Source: CAISIP01 sp031396205
GTDB taxonomy: Bacteria > Pseudomonadota > Gammaproteobacteria > Burkholderiales > Burkholderiaceae_C
DNA: 64,000 nt
Assembly: GCA_031396205.1 (NCBI GenBank)
Contig: JANNKH010000060.1
Location: 1 to 64,000 of the forward strand
Reading direction: 5' to 3'
Part shown: in pieces, positions 23,864-32,764 of the stretch
Layout of the letters: every line of letters starts with the position of its first letter
Numbering within the stretch: position 1 is the stretch's first letter
Notes under the pieces: model-generated
Seen by the model: the letters and a program-made list of their open reading frames with translations, nothing else
Databases searched by the model: none
What the model was told of the DNA's origin: nothing
Made by a program: the position numbers and the translations under genes

Positions 23864-25273
23864 ATGAACTTCACGCGTGTACAGCGCAGCGACCTGGCGG
23901 CCGACGTTCCCCATGCACCGGTGGTCATCGTCGGTGCCGGTGCCTGTGGCCTGACCGCGGCAATCGGCCTGCGCGCGCGCGGCATCGACTGCGTATTGCT
24001 GGAGCGTGACGCGCGGCCAACCGGGTCGACGGCCCTGTCATCGGGCTTTATTCCCGCGGCCGGAACCCGGCTGCAGCGCGCGCTGGGCATCCAGGATGCG
24101 CGCGAGACCTTTGCCCAGGATGTGCAGGCCAAGGCGCACGGCGAAGCAGCCGCGCATCTGGTGCAGGCCTACACCACGGCGGTGGCACAGGCCATCGATG
24201 CGCTGGAGCAGCAGGGCATTGTGTTCGAGGTGCTGGACGGCTTCCTGTATCCGGGACATCGTGCGCGGCGCATGCATGCGGTGCCCGAGCACACCGGCGC
24301 CGCGCTGATGGCCGGCCTGGAGCGGACCGCCCGGGCCGCGGGCGCCGACATCTTGACGGACGCGCTGGTGCGCATCCTGCACCTGGACGGCGATGACCTT
24401 GTTCGCGGTGTCGGCTTTGTGCGGCCCGATGGTTCGCTGGAGCATCTGCGTTGTGATGTGTTGCTGCTGGCCTGCAATGGCTTTGGCGGCAGTCCGGAGA
24501 TGGTGCGCGCGCTGCTGCCCGAGATGCGGGAGGCGACCTTTGCGGGCCATGTGGGCAATGACGGAAGCGCGATCCACTGGGCGCGGCAGATCGGCGCAGG
24601 TTTGGCCGATCTGGGCGGCTACCAGGGCCACGGATCCTGGGCGACGCCGCAAGGCGCGCTGATGAGCTGGGCCATGATGATGCAAGGTGGGGTGCAGATC
24701 AACAACCAGGGTAAGCGCTTTCATGACGAGACGCAGGGTTATTCGGAGGCCGCAGTGCATGTGCTGGAACAGCCCGGTGGCATAGCCTGGAACCTGTTCG
24801 ACGGCGCTCTGCTGGAGCTGGCGCGCAGTTTTCCCGACTTTCTGGAGCTCGAGAAAGCCGGTGCGGTCAAAACCGCTGCCGACCCGGATGCGCTGGCGCG
24901 TCTGATCGGCTGTGACGCCCATGCGCTGCACGACACCCTGGCGGCAATGGCGCCGGGCGGACCCGATGCATTGGGTCGCCGCTTTGAGCGCTCCCTGGTG
25001 CCGCCCTACCATGCGGTCAAGGTTACTGGTGCGCTGTTCCATACCCAGGGCGGGCTGGATATCGATGCCGATTGCCGGGTGCTGCATGCATCCGGCGCGC
25101 CCTTTCACAATCTGCTGGCCGCAGGCGGCGCGGCGCGTGGTGTGTCTGGCAATGCGGTGTGGGGCTATCTATCGGGCAACGGTCTGCTCAGCGCGGTGGG
25201 CGGCGGCTGGATCGCGGCCGGAACCGCGGCGGACATGCTTGCCGGTGCCATGCCGGCGGGCGAGAACAGGTAA
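23864..25273 (+). CDS. FAD-dependent oxidoreductase, fumarate-reductase / ketosteroid-dehydrogenase flavoprotein type
   Basis: A 469-residue flavoprotein. The N-terminal dinucleotide fold is VVIVGAGACGLTAAIGLRARG with the acidic end LLERD, followed by STALSSGFIPAAGT. The FAD-binding return is ACNGFGGSPEMVRA, and the C-terminal GGLDIDADCRVL and AAGGAARGVSG blocks are typical of the FAD_binding_2 family (fumarate reductase, 3-ketosteroid dehydrogenase). It would reduce or introduce a C=C bond next to a carboxylate or carbonyl. No Tat signal or haem domain, so it is cytoplasmic. Ribosome site CAGGAGAAGAG sets the start. It sits between hydratase and lyase genes. Confidence 0.88.
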   Translation: MNFTRVQRSDLAADVPHAPVVIVGAGACGLTAAIGLRARGIDCVLLERDARPTGSTALSSGFIPAAGTRLQRALGIQDARETFAQDVQAKAHGEAAAHLVQAYTTAVAQAIDALEQQGIVFEVLDGFLYPGHRARRMHAVPEHTGAALMAGLERTARAAGADILTDALVRILHLDGDDLVRGVGFVRPDGSLEHLRCDVLLLACNGFGGSPEMVRALLPEMREATFAGHVGNDGSAIHWARQIGAGLADLGGYQGHGSWATPQGALMSWAMMMQGGVQINNQGKRFHDETQGYSEAAVHVLEQPGGIAWNLFDGALLELARSFPDFLELEKAGAVKTAADPDALARLIGCDAHALHDTLAAMAPGGPDALGRRFERSLVPPYHAVKVTGALFHTQGGLDIDADCRVLHASGAPFHNLLAAGGAARGVSGNAVWGYLSGNGLLSAVGGGWIAAGTAADMLAGAMPAGENR

Positions 25274-25281
25274 CCACAACC

Positions 25282-26142
25282 ATGACCCAGACACTCAGGC
25301 AACGATTGCAGCAACCGCGGGTGCTGCTGGCCCCGGGCATCTATGACGGGCTGACCGCGCTGATTGCCGAACAATCGGGCTTCGAGGCGCTTTACCTGTC
25401 GGGTGCCTCGATCGCCTACACCCGTCTCGGGCGATCGGATGTGGGGCTGACCACGGCCACCGAGGTCGCCGATACGCTGGCGCGCATCACCGAGCGGGTG
25501 GCGCTGCCAGTGATCGTTGACGCAGACACCGGTTTTGGCAACGCGCTCAACACCATGCGCACCGTGCGCGCGTTCGAGCGCGCGGGCGCTGCAATGCTGC
25601 AGTTGGAGGACCAGACCTTCCCCAAACGCTGTGGGCATCTGGACGGCAAGACGGTGGTTCCCGTGGCCGAGATGTGCGGCAAGCTCAGGGCCGCGCTCGA
25701 TGCGCGCCAGTCGGAGCAGACCCTGATCCTGGCGCGCACCGATGCGCTGGCCGTCGAGGGCTGGGACGCCACGATGGATCGCGCCGAGGCCTATCTTGGT
25801 TGCGGTGTCGATGCACTGTTCATCGAGGCGTTGCGCACACCCGAGCAGATGGCGCAGGCCTGTGACCGCTTCGCCAGCCGCATTGCGCTGCTGGCCAATA
25901 TGGTCGAGGGCGGAAAGACCCCGGTGCACAGCGCCGCGGCGCTGGGCGACAAGGGATTTCGGATGGTGATCTTTCCCGGTGGCACAGCGCGTGCGGTCTC
26001 CTTCGCGCTGCAGAAGTACTACGCCAGCCTGCATCAGCATCAGAGCTCCGCACCGATGCAGGGCGCCATGCTCGACTTTGACCAACTCAATGCGCTGATC
26101 GGTACGCCAGAGCTTCTTGCCCTGGGCCAGCGCTACGAATAG
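25282..26142 (+). CDS. Isocitrate lyase / PEP-mutase family lyase (dimethylmalate- or methylisocitrate-lyase-like)
   Basis: A 286-residue lyase of the isocitrate lyase/phosphoenolpyruvate mutase superfamily. It shows PGIYDGLTALIAEQSGFEALYLSG, PVIVDADTGFGN (metal-binding Asp), MLQLEDQTFPKRCGH (catalytic loop K115-R116-C117-G118-H119, followed by LDGK) and LILARTDALAVEGWD. These enzymes cleave 2-hydroxy-dicarboxylates to pyruvate plus a short acid, for example methylisocitrate or 2,3-dimethylmalate. The neighbouring aconitase-type hydratase would make such a malate, so the two form a logical pair as in dimethylmaleate degradation. It follows the flavoprotein after eight bases and ends the operon. 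Confidence 0.88.
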   Translation: MTQTLRQRLQQPRVLLAPGIYDGLTALIAEQSGFEALYLSGASIAYTRLGRSDVGLTTATEVADTLARITERVALPVIVDADTGFGNALNTMRTVRAFERAGAAMLQLEDQTFPKRCGHLDGKTVVPVAEMCGKLRAALDARQSEQTLILARTDALAVEGWDATMDRAEAYLGCGVDALFIEALRTPEQMAQACDRFASRIALLANMVEGGKTPVHSAAALGDKGFRMVIFPGGTARAVSFALQKYYASLHQHQSSAPMQGAMLDFDQLNALIGTPELLALGQRYE

Positions 26143-26237
26143 CCCCGCCCGGCGTCCGGCGCGGTGCGGGTGCCGAGTCAGCGGCACAATGGCGGTTGAC
26201 GCCTCTTTGGCGGCGACACGGAACTGCGCCCCCCACC

Positions 26238-29200
26238 ATGACAGACATCACAACCTGGCTCGAATCCCACGGATTGGGCAAATACGCGCCCGCTTTTGTT
26301 GCGCAGGATGTCTCGGTCGATCTGCTGCCCGATCTGCTGGACGCAGACCTGCGTGAGCTGGGCGTGGCCTCGCTGGGAGATCGTAAGCGGCTACAGAAGG
26401 CCGGCGCGGCGTTGGTCGCCGTCGCCCCGGCAACGGCCCCGGCCCAGGCTCGCGCGACGGCAACGGCCGCGGCCACACCGGCGGGCGGCGGCGATGCACA
26501 GGCGCCTGTACGCCTGCATGCCGGCGTCGCTGAGGAAGGCGAGCGCCGTCACGCCACGGTGATGTTCTCCGACTTGACCGGTTACACCGCGCTCAACGAG
26601 GCGTTCGACCCCGAAGAGGTCGAGCAGATCATGTCGCGCATCAAGCTCGCGGCGGTGGCAGTGATCGAGCGCCATGGAGGGCGTGTGAACCAGTTCGTTG
26701 GTGACGAGGTGATGGCCATGTTTGGCGTGCCGATCGCGCGCCGCGATGACGCGCGGCGCGCTGTTCGTGCGGCGCTGGAATTGCATGCGGCGGTCGATGC
26801 CATCGCCTCGGGCCTGCAGGCGCGCCTGGGCCGGCAATTGTCGATGCACACTGGCGTGCATACCGGGCTGGTGATCGCCCGGCGCAGCGATTCGCGATCG
26901 GGCGACTACACCTTGACCGGTGATACGGTCAACACCGCGGCCCGGTTGCGCGGGCTGGCGCAACCGGGCGAGGTGGTCGTGAGTCCCCAGACCTGGCAGC
27001 AGATCGCGGACCATTTCGAGGTCGTAGCCGGCGTCGCAGTGGAAGTCAAGGGCAAGGAGCGCCCGTTGTTGCCCTATCGGATCCTTGGCACACGCACCGG
27101 CGGGCAGGTCGGCAGCCGGCCGCGGGTGGGGCGCGCCGAGGAGATGCAGCAATTCGAGACCCTGGTGCAGGCCTGCATGGATCGCCAACGGGGTCGCCTG
27201 ATCTTTGTGCGGGGCGATCCCGGCTTGGGCAAGTCCCGCCTGGTCGCCGAGTTCGTCGACTGTGCGCGCGAGCGCGGCATGGACTGCCATGCGACGACGA
27301 TCCTGGACTTTGGCGCCCGCACGGGGCACGACGCGATCCGCGTCCTGGTGCAGGACTGGCTCGGGCTGGCGGCGGACGCCGATGAGGGCGGCCGTGCAGC
27401 AGCGATCACGCAGGGCATGGCCAGCGGCGGTGATGGTGCCGACCTCCAGCCCTACCTGTATGAACTGCTCGATGTGACGCCGCCCGCGGATGTGCGGGGT
27501 CTGCTATCGGCGGTTGACGCGTCGGTGCGGCGCAATTCCACGCTCGACGCGCTGGCCTGGTTGCTGCGATCGCAAATGGCGCTGGCGCCAACGCTGTTGC
27601 TGATCGAGGACATCCATTGGGCCGACCCGTGGACGTTGGCGCAACTGGTGCCGATGCTGAACCAGACCGCCAGCGGGCCGGTGCTGGTGATCCTGACGAC
27701 GCGTTTTGCCGGCGACCCCAGCATGGGAGAATGGCGAACCGCGTTGCACGGATTGCCGGTGACCAGCATGGATCTGCAGCCATTGGCGGCCGATGAGGCC
27801 TTGCGCCTGGCTGCTGGCGCGGCGTCGATTTCCGACGCGCTGCTGCGCAGCTGTGTCGAACGTGCCGAGGGCAACCCGTTGTTCCTGGAGCAATTGCTGC
27901 TCAACGCCGGCGACGAGAGCGCGAACAAGCTGCCCGGTTCGATCCAGGCGCTGATCCAGGCGCGCATGGACCGGCTCGAGGCGCAGGACAAGAGTGCGTT
28001 GCAGGCCGCTGCAGTCTGGGGTCAGCGGGCGCCGCTGTCGGTGATCCGCCATCTGGTCGGTGACCCGGCCTACGACGCGCGGCCGCTGGTGGATCAGTTC
28101 CTGCTGCGCCCGCACGGCGATGACATGGTGTTCAGCCATGCGTTGATCCGCGACGGTGCCTACGGTTCGATGCTCAATGTGCGCCGGCGCCAGCTGCACC
28201 AGCAGGCAGGCCAATGGGTGCTGCCGCATGATGTGCTGCTGGCGGCTGAACATTTCGAGCGCGCCGAAGACCCGCGGGCGGCCTCGGCGTATCTGCAGGC
28301 CAGCTGTGCGCAGTCTGGTCAGTACCACACTACCGAGGCACTGGCGCTGGTCGATCGAGCGCTCAAGCTTCCAGACCTGGCCGACCAGGGCTATGCATTG
28401 AGCCTGGCACGAGCCCGCCTGCTGCTGGCCATCGGCCACGCCAGCGCGGCGATCGAGGTCAGCGGACAAGCCATCGCGCTGGCACGATCCGACGCCGAGC
28501 GTGCGTTGGTGTTGATTGCGATGGCGTCCGGCATGCGCCTGTTGGACCGCATCACCGACGGCTTGGAGCTGTTGCAGGAAGCCGAACCTCTGGCGGTACA
28601 GGCCGGGCTGATTTTGGATCTTTCCCGTCTGCACGAGTTGCGCGGCAACCTGCTGTTTGCGATGGGGCGTTCGCCAGAATGCCAGCTGGAGCATCAAAAA
28701 GCCCTGGAGTTCGCGCGCCAGGCCGGTTCGGCCGAGGCCGAATGTGCGGCGCTGGGCGGCTTGGGCGATGCCAGTTACGCATTGGCCAAGGTGCAGACCG
28801 GCGCGCGCTTGATCCAGCAATGTGTCGACATGGCGAGTGCCCAGGGCTTCCTCAAGGTCGAGATCGCTTACCTGCCCATGGTCTCGTGGTCGGCGTATTA
28901 CATGCTGGACCTGAAGCGTGCCATGGAAGTGAGCCGGCGTGCCATCGAGCAGGCCAGTCGCATGCACAACCCGCGCGCCGAGTTGATGGCGCGTGGGCAA
29001 CTGGTCATGGTCGACGGTTGCATCCGCGGCAACTACCGCGAGGCCATGGGCCATGTCGAAAGATCGCTCGAGCTGACCAAGACCATGGGCGGCCCGCGTT
29101 TCGAGTCGATGATCTGGTTCTTCCACGCCTTGCTGGTGTTGCGCAGTGGCGACCACGCGAGCGCCAGCGGACACCTGGAAACGGCGTTTGGCATCGCCAG

Positions 29201-29624
29201 ACGCATCGAGCGGGGTCTGGATTTCGTCGGCGCACAGCTGTATGGGGCGCAGGCCATCATCGCGACGACTGCGCAGGAGCGCAGCCTGGCGCTGGCCAAC
29301 GGCGAACGGGTGATGGCCACCAACGCGTTGAGCCACAACCGCTTCACTTTCTACGACTTCGCGATTCAGGCGTCGCTTGCGGGATCGGAATGGAACAACG
29401 TCCAGCGCTACTGCAACGCGCTGGAGAATTTTGTCGCGGCCGAGCCGTTTCCGTGGGCTGACTTCATCGTCGCCAGGGGTCGGGTTCTGATGCGACATGG
29501 ACAGGGCGAACGCAGCGCCGCATTGCGCGAGCAGCTGCAGACGCTGCACGACCTCGCGGCGGCGCGCGAGATGAACTTCTACCTGCACGACCTCGCCGCG
29601 GCGCTGGTGGCGTTGCCGGGCTGA
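26238..29624 (+). CDS. SAM domain - adenylate/guanylate cyclase - ATPase - TPR regulator
   Basis: A 1,128-residue multidomain signalling protein. It has an N-terminal SAM domain (1 to about 60: TTWLESHGLGKYAPAFVAQ), an Ala/Pro linker, a class III cyclase domain (about 95-265: TVMFSDLTGYTALNE, FVGDEVMAMFGVP, GDTVNTAARL), an AAA-type/STAND ATPase (about 290-620: GDPGLGKSRL with K332 and S333; LLLIEDIHWADPW) and a long helical TPR-like C-terminus. The layout is common in soil bacteria and actinobacteria. Both metal-binding Asp positions of the cyclase (FSD and GDE) seem present, so cAMP synthesis is possible. It stands alone on the + strand; its targets are unknown. Ribosome site is weak (CCCCCCACC before ATG). 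Confidence 0.88.
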   Translation: MTDITTWLESHGLGKYAPAFVAQDVSVDLLPDLLDADLRELGVASLGDRKRLQKAGAALVAVAPATAPAQARATATAAATPAGGGDAQAPVRLHAGVAEEGERRHATVMFSDLTGYTALNEAFDPEEVEQIMSRIKLAAVAVIERHGGRVNQFVGDEVMAMFGVPIARRDDARRAVRAALELHAAVDAIASGLQARLGRQLSMHTGVHTGLVIARRSDSRSGDYTLTGDTVNTAARLRGLAQPGEVVVSPQTWQQIADHFEVVAGVAVEVKGKERPLLPYRILGTRTGGQVGSRPRVGRAEEMQQFETLVQACMDRQRGRLIFVRGDPGLGKSRLVAEFVDCARERGMDCHATTILDFGARTGHDAIRVLVQDWLGLAADADEGGRAAAITQGMASGGDGADLQPYLYELLDVTPPADVRGLLSAVDASVRRNSTLDALAWLLRSQMALAPTLLLIEDIHWADPWTLAQLVPMLNQTASGPVLVILTTRFAGDPSMGEWRTALHGLPVTSMDLQPLAADEALRLAAGAASISDALLRSCVERAEGNPLFLEQLLLNAGDESANKLPGSIQALIQARMDRLEAQDKSALQAAAVWGQRAPLSVIRHLVGDPAYDARPLVDQFLLRPHGDDMVFSHALIRDGAYGSMLNVRRRQLHQQAGQWVLPHDVLLAAEHFERAEDPRAASAYLQASCAQSGQYHTTEALALVDRALKLPDLADQGYALSLARARLLLAIGHASAAIEVSGQAIALARSDAERALVLIAMASGMRLLDRITDGLELLQEAEPLAVQAGLILDLSRLHELRGNLLFAMGRSPECQLEHQKALEFARQAGSAEAECAALGGLGDASYALAKVQTGARLIQQCVDMASAQGFLKVEIAYLPMVSWSAYYMLDLKRAMEVSRRAIEQASRMHNPRAELMARGQLVMVDGCIRGNYREAMGHVERSLELTKTMGGPRFESMIWFFHALLVLRSGDHASASGHLETAFGIARRIERGLDFVGAQLYGAQAIIATTAQERSLALANGERVMATNALSHNRFTFYDFAIQASLAGSEWNNVQRYCNALENFVAAEPFPWADFIVARGRVLMRHGQGERSAALREQLQTLHDLAAAREMNFYLHDLAAALVALPG

Positions 29625-29844
29625 CGCCGGATCACGACTGCGCGCACGGTCTGCCGGCTCCCGGGTCGCGCCAGCGCGAACGGTCGCCTGGCGCAAGTCC
29701 GAACCCGTGCGACCAGAGCCAGCCACAAGCCCATCGCGCGACCATCGCGCGGCGCCGTGCCTGCGTGTGTTTTACAGTTGCCAAGCGCGAATTTCCAGGT
29801 GTTTGCGTTAGATTTGAAACATGCGATGGAGACGGAGAAAGACC

Positions 29845-30027
29845 ATGGAAACACAGCCGCGAAGCGTATCGGCGGTGCTGCTGGACTTCGTGTTTGGTGA
29901 GCCGCTGCCCCAGCCGCAGGTGATCGAGGAGAACAGCGAAAGCGCCTGGCAGGCGTGGCTCAATGCCATGGCCGATCAAGAGGCGGTGGTCGAGTTCGAG
30001 GATACCGAGCCGTTGAACGTGCACTGA
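29845..30027 (+). CDS. Small acidic protein of unknown function
   Basis: A 60-residue acidic protein that starts METQPRSVSAVLLDFVFGEPLPQPQ and ends with a Glu/Asp-rich tail (VVEFEDTEPLNVH). The ribosome site GGAGACGGAGAAAG is strong, which is the main reason to call it. There is no membrane segment. It is preceded by about 220 bases without another gene and is convergent with the Hsp15 gene. No family recognised. Confidence 0.55.
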   Translation: METQPRSVSAVLLDFVFGEPLPQPQVIEENSESAWQAWLNAMADQEAVVEFEDTEPLNVH

Positions 30028-30070
30028 CATCGCCTTGGGCGGCCGTGTGCCGGCTGTCAGGCGGTGGCAA

Positions 30071-30475
30071 TCAGGAGTCGAGCGATGCGCTCCAGCGATC
30101 ACCCCAGGCGTGTTCGACGGCCCGGCGGTCCTGCCTGGTCGGGCGGCCATGTTGCAGCGTCAGCGCCGGCTCTGTTCCCATGCGCCGCTGTTCCTGTGCC
30201 TGGGCCCGCAATGCGCTGCTTGCGGGAGTTTCCTCGTACAGTTGTTGCGCCGCCGGCGCAGATCCGCGCTTGTCGCTGATCGCGCGAACGACAACGGTGC
30301 GCGTGAAACCGGTATGGCGCAATACCACCGTGTCGCCGGGCTTGACCTCACGCGCTGGCTTGACTTCGGCGCCATTGATCTGCACCCGGCCCCTCTGGAT
30401 GTCATCGGTAGCCAGGCTGCGGGTCTTGTAGAACCGCGCCGCCCATAGCCATTTGTCGATCCGCATTTTTTCCAT
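30071..30475 (-). CDS. hslR: Hsp15-type RNA-binding S4-domain protein
   Basis: A 134-residue protein with an N-terminal S4 RNA-binding domain: MRIDKWLWAARFYKTRSLAT, RGRVQINGAEVKPAREVKPGD and TVVVRAISDKRGSA, then a basic C-terminal tail with Arg, Gln and His. This is the Hsp15/HslR pattern; in E. coli it binds stalled 50S subunits carrying nascent chains after heat shock. Length matches the family. Translation may begin at Met1 (30475) or Met4. Its start codon shares a base with the stop of the upstream histidine kinase, so it can be cotranscribed with tctDE. Confidence 0.93.
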   Translation of the reverse strand: MEKMRIDKWLWAARFYKTRSLATDDIQRGRVQINGAEVKPAREVKPGDTVVLRHTGFTRTVVVRAISDKRGSAPAAQQLYEETPASSALRAQAQEQRRMGTEPALTLQHGRPTRQDRRAVEHAWGDRWSASLDS

Positions 30476-31917
30476 TACGGCAGATTGTGAACCATCTTGC
30501 CGCTTCCGGTGGCAGCAAGCGGCAGACGCACCGTCGCAACCAGGCCCGCCACATGGCCATTCTCCAGGCGGTTGTTCAGCACGATCTGGCCGCCCAGTGC
30601 ATTGGTGATCTCACGGCAGATCATCAGTCCCAGCCCCGAGCCGCTGCGGCTTTGGCCGGCAGAGAAGGGCTGGAACAGCCGTTCGCGCAGTGCGCCGCTG
30701 ATGCCCGGCCCGTTGTCCGCGATGGTCAGCCCGGCGAATTGCCGGTCGGTCACCAGCCGAACTGCCAGGGCTGATTGTGCCGGCGCGTATCGTAATGCGT
30801 TGTGCAGCAGGTTACGCACCAGTTCGCGCAACATCCATTCGTGTGCGCGGATGGGCGCCGGCATGGTCTGGATCTCGAAGTCCAGGTGCTTGTCGGCGAT
30901 CAGGGGCGACAGGTCCAGTGCCACTGCGCGCACGATGCCCGACAGGTCGAGCACCACCGTGTCGGCCTGTTGGCGCAGCTGTTCGATCTTGGCTAGCGCC
31001 AGCATCTGGTTGGCCAGCACGGTGGCGCGTTCGACTGTGCCGTTGATCTCCTGCAAGGCCTGGGTCTTGTCCACGTCGCCACGCAGCGCGGACTGCACCT
31101 GTACTTTGAGCACCGCCAGCGGCGTACGCAGCTGGTGCGATGCATCGCGCACAAATCGCTTCTGGTGTTCCAGCAGGGCCAGCAGTCGCGCCATGACCTG
31201 GTTGGTGGCATCGACCAGCGGGAGCAGTTCGCGCGGCAGGTCGGGCGCGTCGATGGCGGTGAGGTCTCCTTCGGCGCGGCTGCGCAGGCTGGCGCTGAGC
31301 GCGCGCACCGGTCGGGTCGCGCGTTGCACCACCAGCACCACGACCAGCGCGATCACAACGGCCAGCAGGCTCTGGCGCACCAGCGTGTCGACCAGGATTC
31401 GGCGCGCCAGCGTGCGGCGCAATTCCAGCGTTTCCGCGACCTGGATCGTCACCATGCCCAGGCCGTTGCGGCTTGCCACCGGTTGCAGCAATACCGCAAC
31501 CCGGACATCGTCGCCCCGCACCCGGTCGTCGTAGAAGTCGACCAGCGCCGCATACGGCCCCTGGTTCGGCAACCGTCCGCGCCACAACGGCAGCTCGGGC
31601 GAGCCATCGATCAGTTCGCCCTGTACGTTGGAGATCCGGTACACCATGCGGCTGCGGTTATCGGCCTCGAAAGCCTCCAGTGCGGAGTAGGGCACATTGG
31701 TACGAAAACGCGCCTGGGCACCTTCGCCTTCGACTTCCAGTAATTCGCCGATCGACTTGGCCGATGCCAGCAACGTGCGGTCATAGGCGGTGTTGACCGC
31801 TGACAGCGCCTGCCGGTACAAGGTGACGGTATTGACCAGCATGAACAGGCCGGTGGGCACCAGGATGCCCAGCAACAGATAGCGGCGCAGCGACAACGCG
31901 CGTGGGGGCAGTTGCAT
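30475..31917 (-). CDS. tctE: Sensor histidine kinase, TctE type
   Basis: A 480-residue membrane sensor. TM1 is near residues 10-30 (RYLLLGILVPTGLFMLVNTV). A periplasmic domain of about 140 residues follows, then TM2 around 175-195 (LLAVVIALVVVLVV). After a HAMP-like region come the H-box DASHQLRTPLAVLKVQ, the N-box and G-boxes (DNGPGIS, SGSGLGLMICREI). It should sense a tri- or dicarboxylate and phosphorylate the response regulator encoded just upstream, whose stop lies two bases away. With the divergent tctCBA genes it forms a standard transporter-regulation module. Confidence 0.92.
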   Translation of the reverse strand: MQLPPRALSLRRYLLLGILVPTGLFMLVNTVTLYRQALSAVNTAYDRTLLASAKSIGELLEVEGEGAQARFRTNVPYSALEAFEADNRSRMVYRISNVQGELIDGSPELPLWRGRLPNQGPYAALVDFYDDRVRGDDVRVAVLLQPVASRNGLGMVTIQVAETLELRRTLARRILVDTLVRQSLLAVVIALVVVLVVQRATRPVRALSASLRSRAEGDLTAIDAPDLPRELLPLVDATNQVMARLLALLEHQKRFVRDASHQLRTPLAVLKVQVQSALRGDVDKTQALQEINGTVERATVLANQMLALAKIEQLRQQADTVVLDLSGIVRAVALDLSPLIADKHLDFEIQTMPAPIRAHEWMLRELVRNLLHNALRYAPAQSALAVRLVTDRQFAGLTIADNGPGISGALRERLFQPFSAGQSRSGSGLGLMICREITNALGGQIVLNNRLENGHVAGLVATVRLPLAATGSGKMVHNLP

Positions 31918-31918
31918 A

Positions 31919-32599
31919 TCAGGTTTCAGCCTTGAGAAGGTAGCCCAGGCCGCGCAGGGTTACCAGCGCGGTGCCGGTGCCGGCCAGCTTCTTGCGCAGG
32001 CGGTACACCACGACCTCGATCGCTTCATACTGCACTTCAGAAGCGCCGGGGAAGACCACATCGAACAACTGCTCCTTGCCCACCGCGCGGCCGGGCCGCT
32101 GCATCAGGGCGCGCAGCAGCCGCGCTTCGCGGGGGCTCAGGTCCAGCACCTTGAAGCCGTGGTGGATCGCACCGCTGGTGCTGTCAAGGCGCAAGTGGCC
32201 GCACAGGGCGGCCTCGCTGGAGGACTCATCGGCCGCGCCGCCCGCGCGCCGGTGCAGGGCGCGGATGCGGGCCTCCAGCTCGTCCAGATCGAACGGCTTG
32301 GACAGGTAGTCGTCGGCTCCGGTATTGAGTCCGACGATGCGGTCGCCCACGGTGCCGCGCGCCGTCAGTATCAGCACCGGCGTACCCAGAGCGCACTTGC
32401 GGGCCTGGGCCAGTACCTCCAGGCCGTCCAGTCCGGGCAGGCTCAGATCAAGCAACACCACGTCGGGGGCCAGTTGCTGCCACTGTGCCAGCGCCTGGCG
32501 CCCGTCTGCGCACAGTTTCACCTCCATGCCCTTGCGCTCCAGCGTGCGGCGCAGGCTGGTCTGCAGGTCAGGGTCGTCTTCGATCAGCAGCAATCGCAT
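31919..32599 (-). CDS. tctD: OmpR-family response regulator, TctD type
   Basis: A 226-residue response regulator. The receiver domain (1 to about 115) has LLLIEDD at the acidic pocket, the phosphoacceptor Asp in VVLLDLSLPG, and LTARG/KPFDLDEL. The C-terminal winged-helix DNA-binding domain (about 130-226) includes LDLSPREARLLRALMQRPG and VYRLRKKLAGTG. It is the first gene of the tctDE-hslR run and divergent from tctC. The intergenic region holds a tandem repeat of GACAGCCGA with 11-base phasing (32702-32721) that suits binding by this family. Confidence 0.93.
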   Translation of the reverse strand: MRLLLIEDDPDLQTSLRRTLERKGMEVKLCADGRQALAQWQQLAPDVVLLDLSLPGLDGLEVLAQARKCALGTPVLILTARGTVGDRIVGLNTGADDYLSKPFDLDELEARIRALHRRAGGAADESSSEAALCGHLRLDSTSGAIHHGFKVLDLSPREARLLRALMQRPGRAVGKEQLFDVVFPGASEVQYEAIEVVVYRLRKKLAGTGTALVTLRGLGYLLKAET

Positions 32600-32701
32600 G
32601 GCGTCATGGTGGGTGTGACGCGTATTGTCCGCGTTGCGTGTGTCGTGCGGGTCGCTGGCGCCGGCCATCGGTTGGCATCGGTGTTTACCCTGAGGAATTC
32701 G

Positions 32702-32721
32702 GACAGCCGACTGACAGCCGA
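32702..32721 (+). promoter_or_regulatory. Direct-repeat site in the tctD-tctC divergent region
   Basis: GACAGCCGA occurs at 32702-32710 and 32713-32721, an 11-base repeat period. OmpR/PhoB-family regulators commonly bind two such half-sites on one helix face. It is 44 bases upstream of tctC and 100 bases from tctD, so it is a good candidate for TctD binding. Inferred. Confidence 0.5.
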
Positions 32722-32764
32722 TGCGTGCATCATCGTCGTGTTCATTACTATCAGGAGACACGCC

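Noticed and set aside
27504..29726. A 740-codon open frame antisense to the SAM-cyclase-ATPase gene
   Set aside because: It is a GC-rich shadow frame with Arg/Gln/His-rich translation and no recognisable domain; the + strand protein is clearly real.
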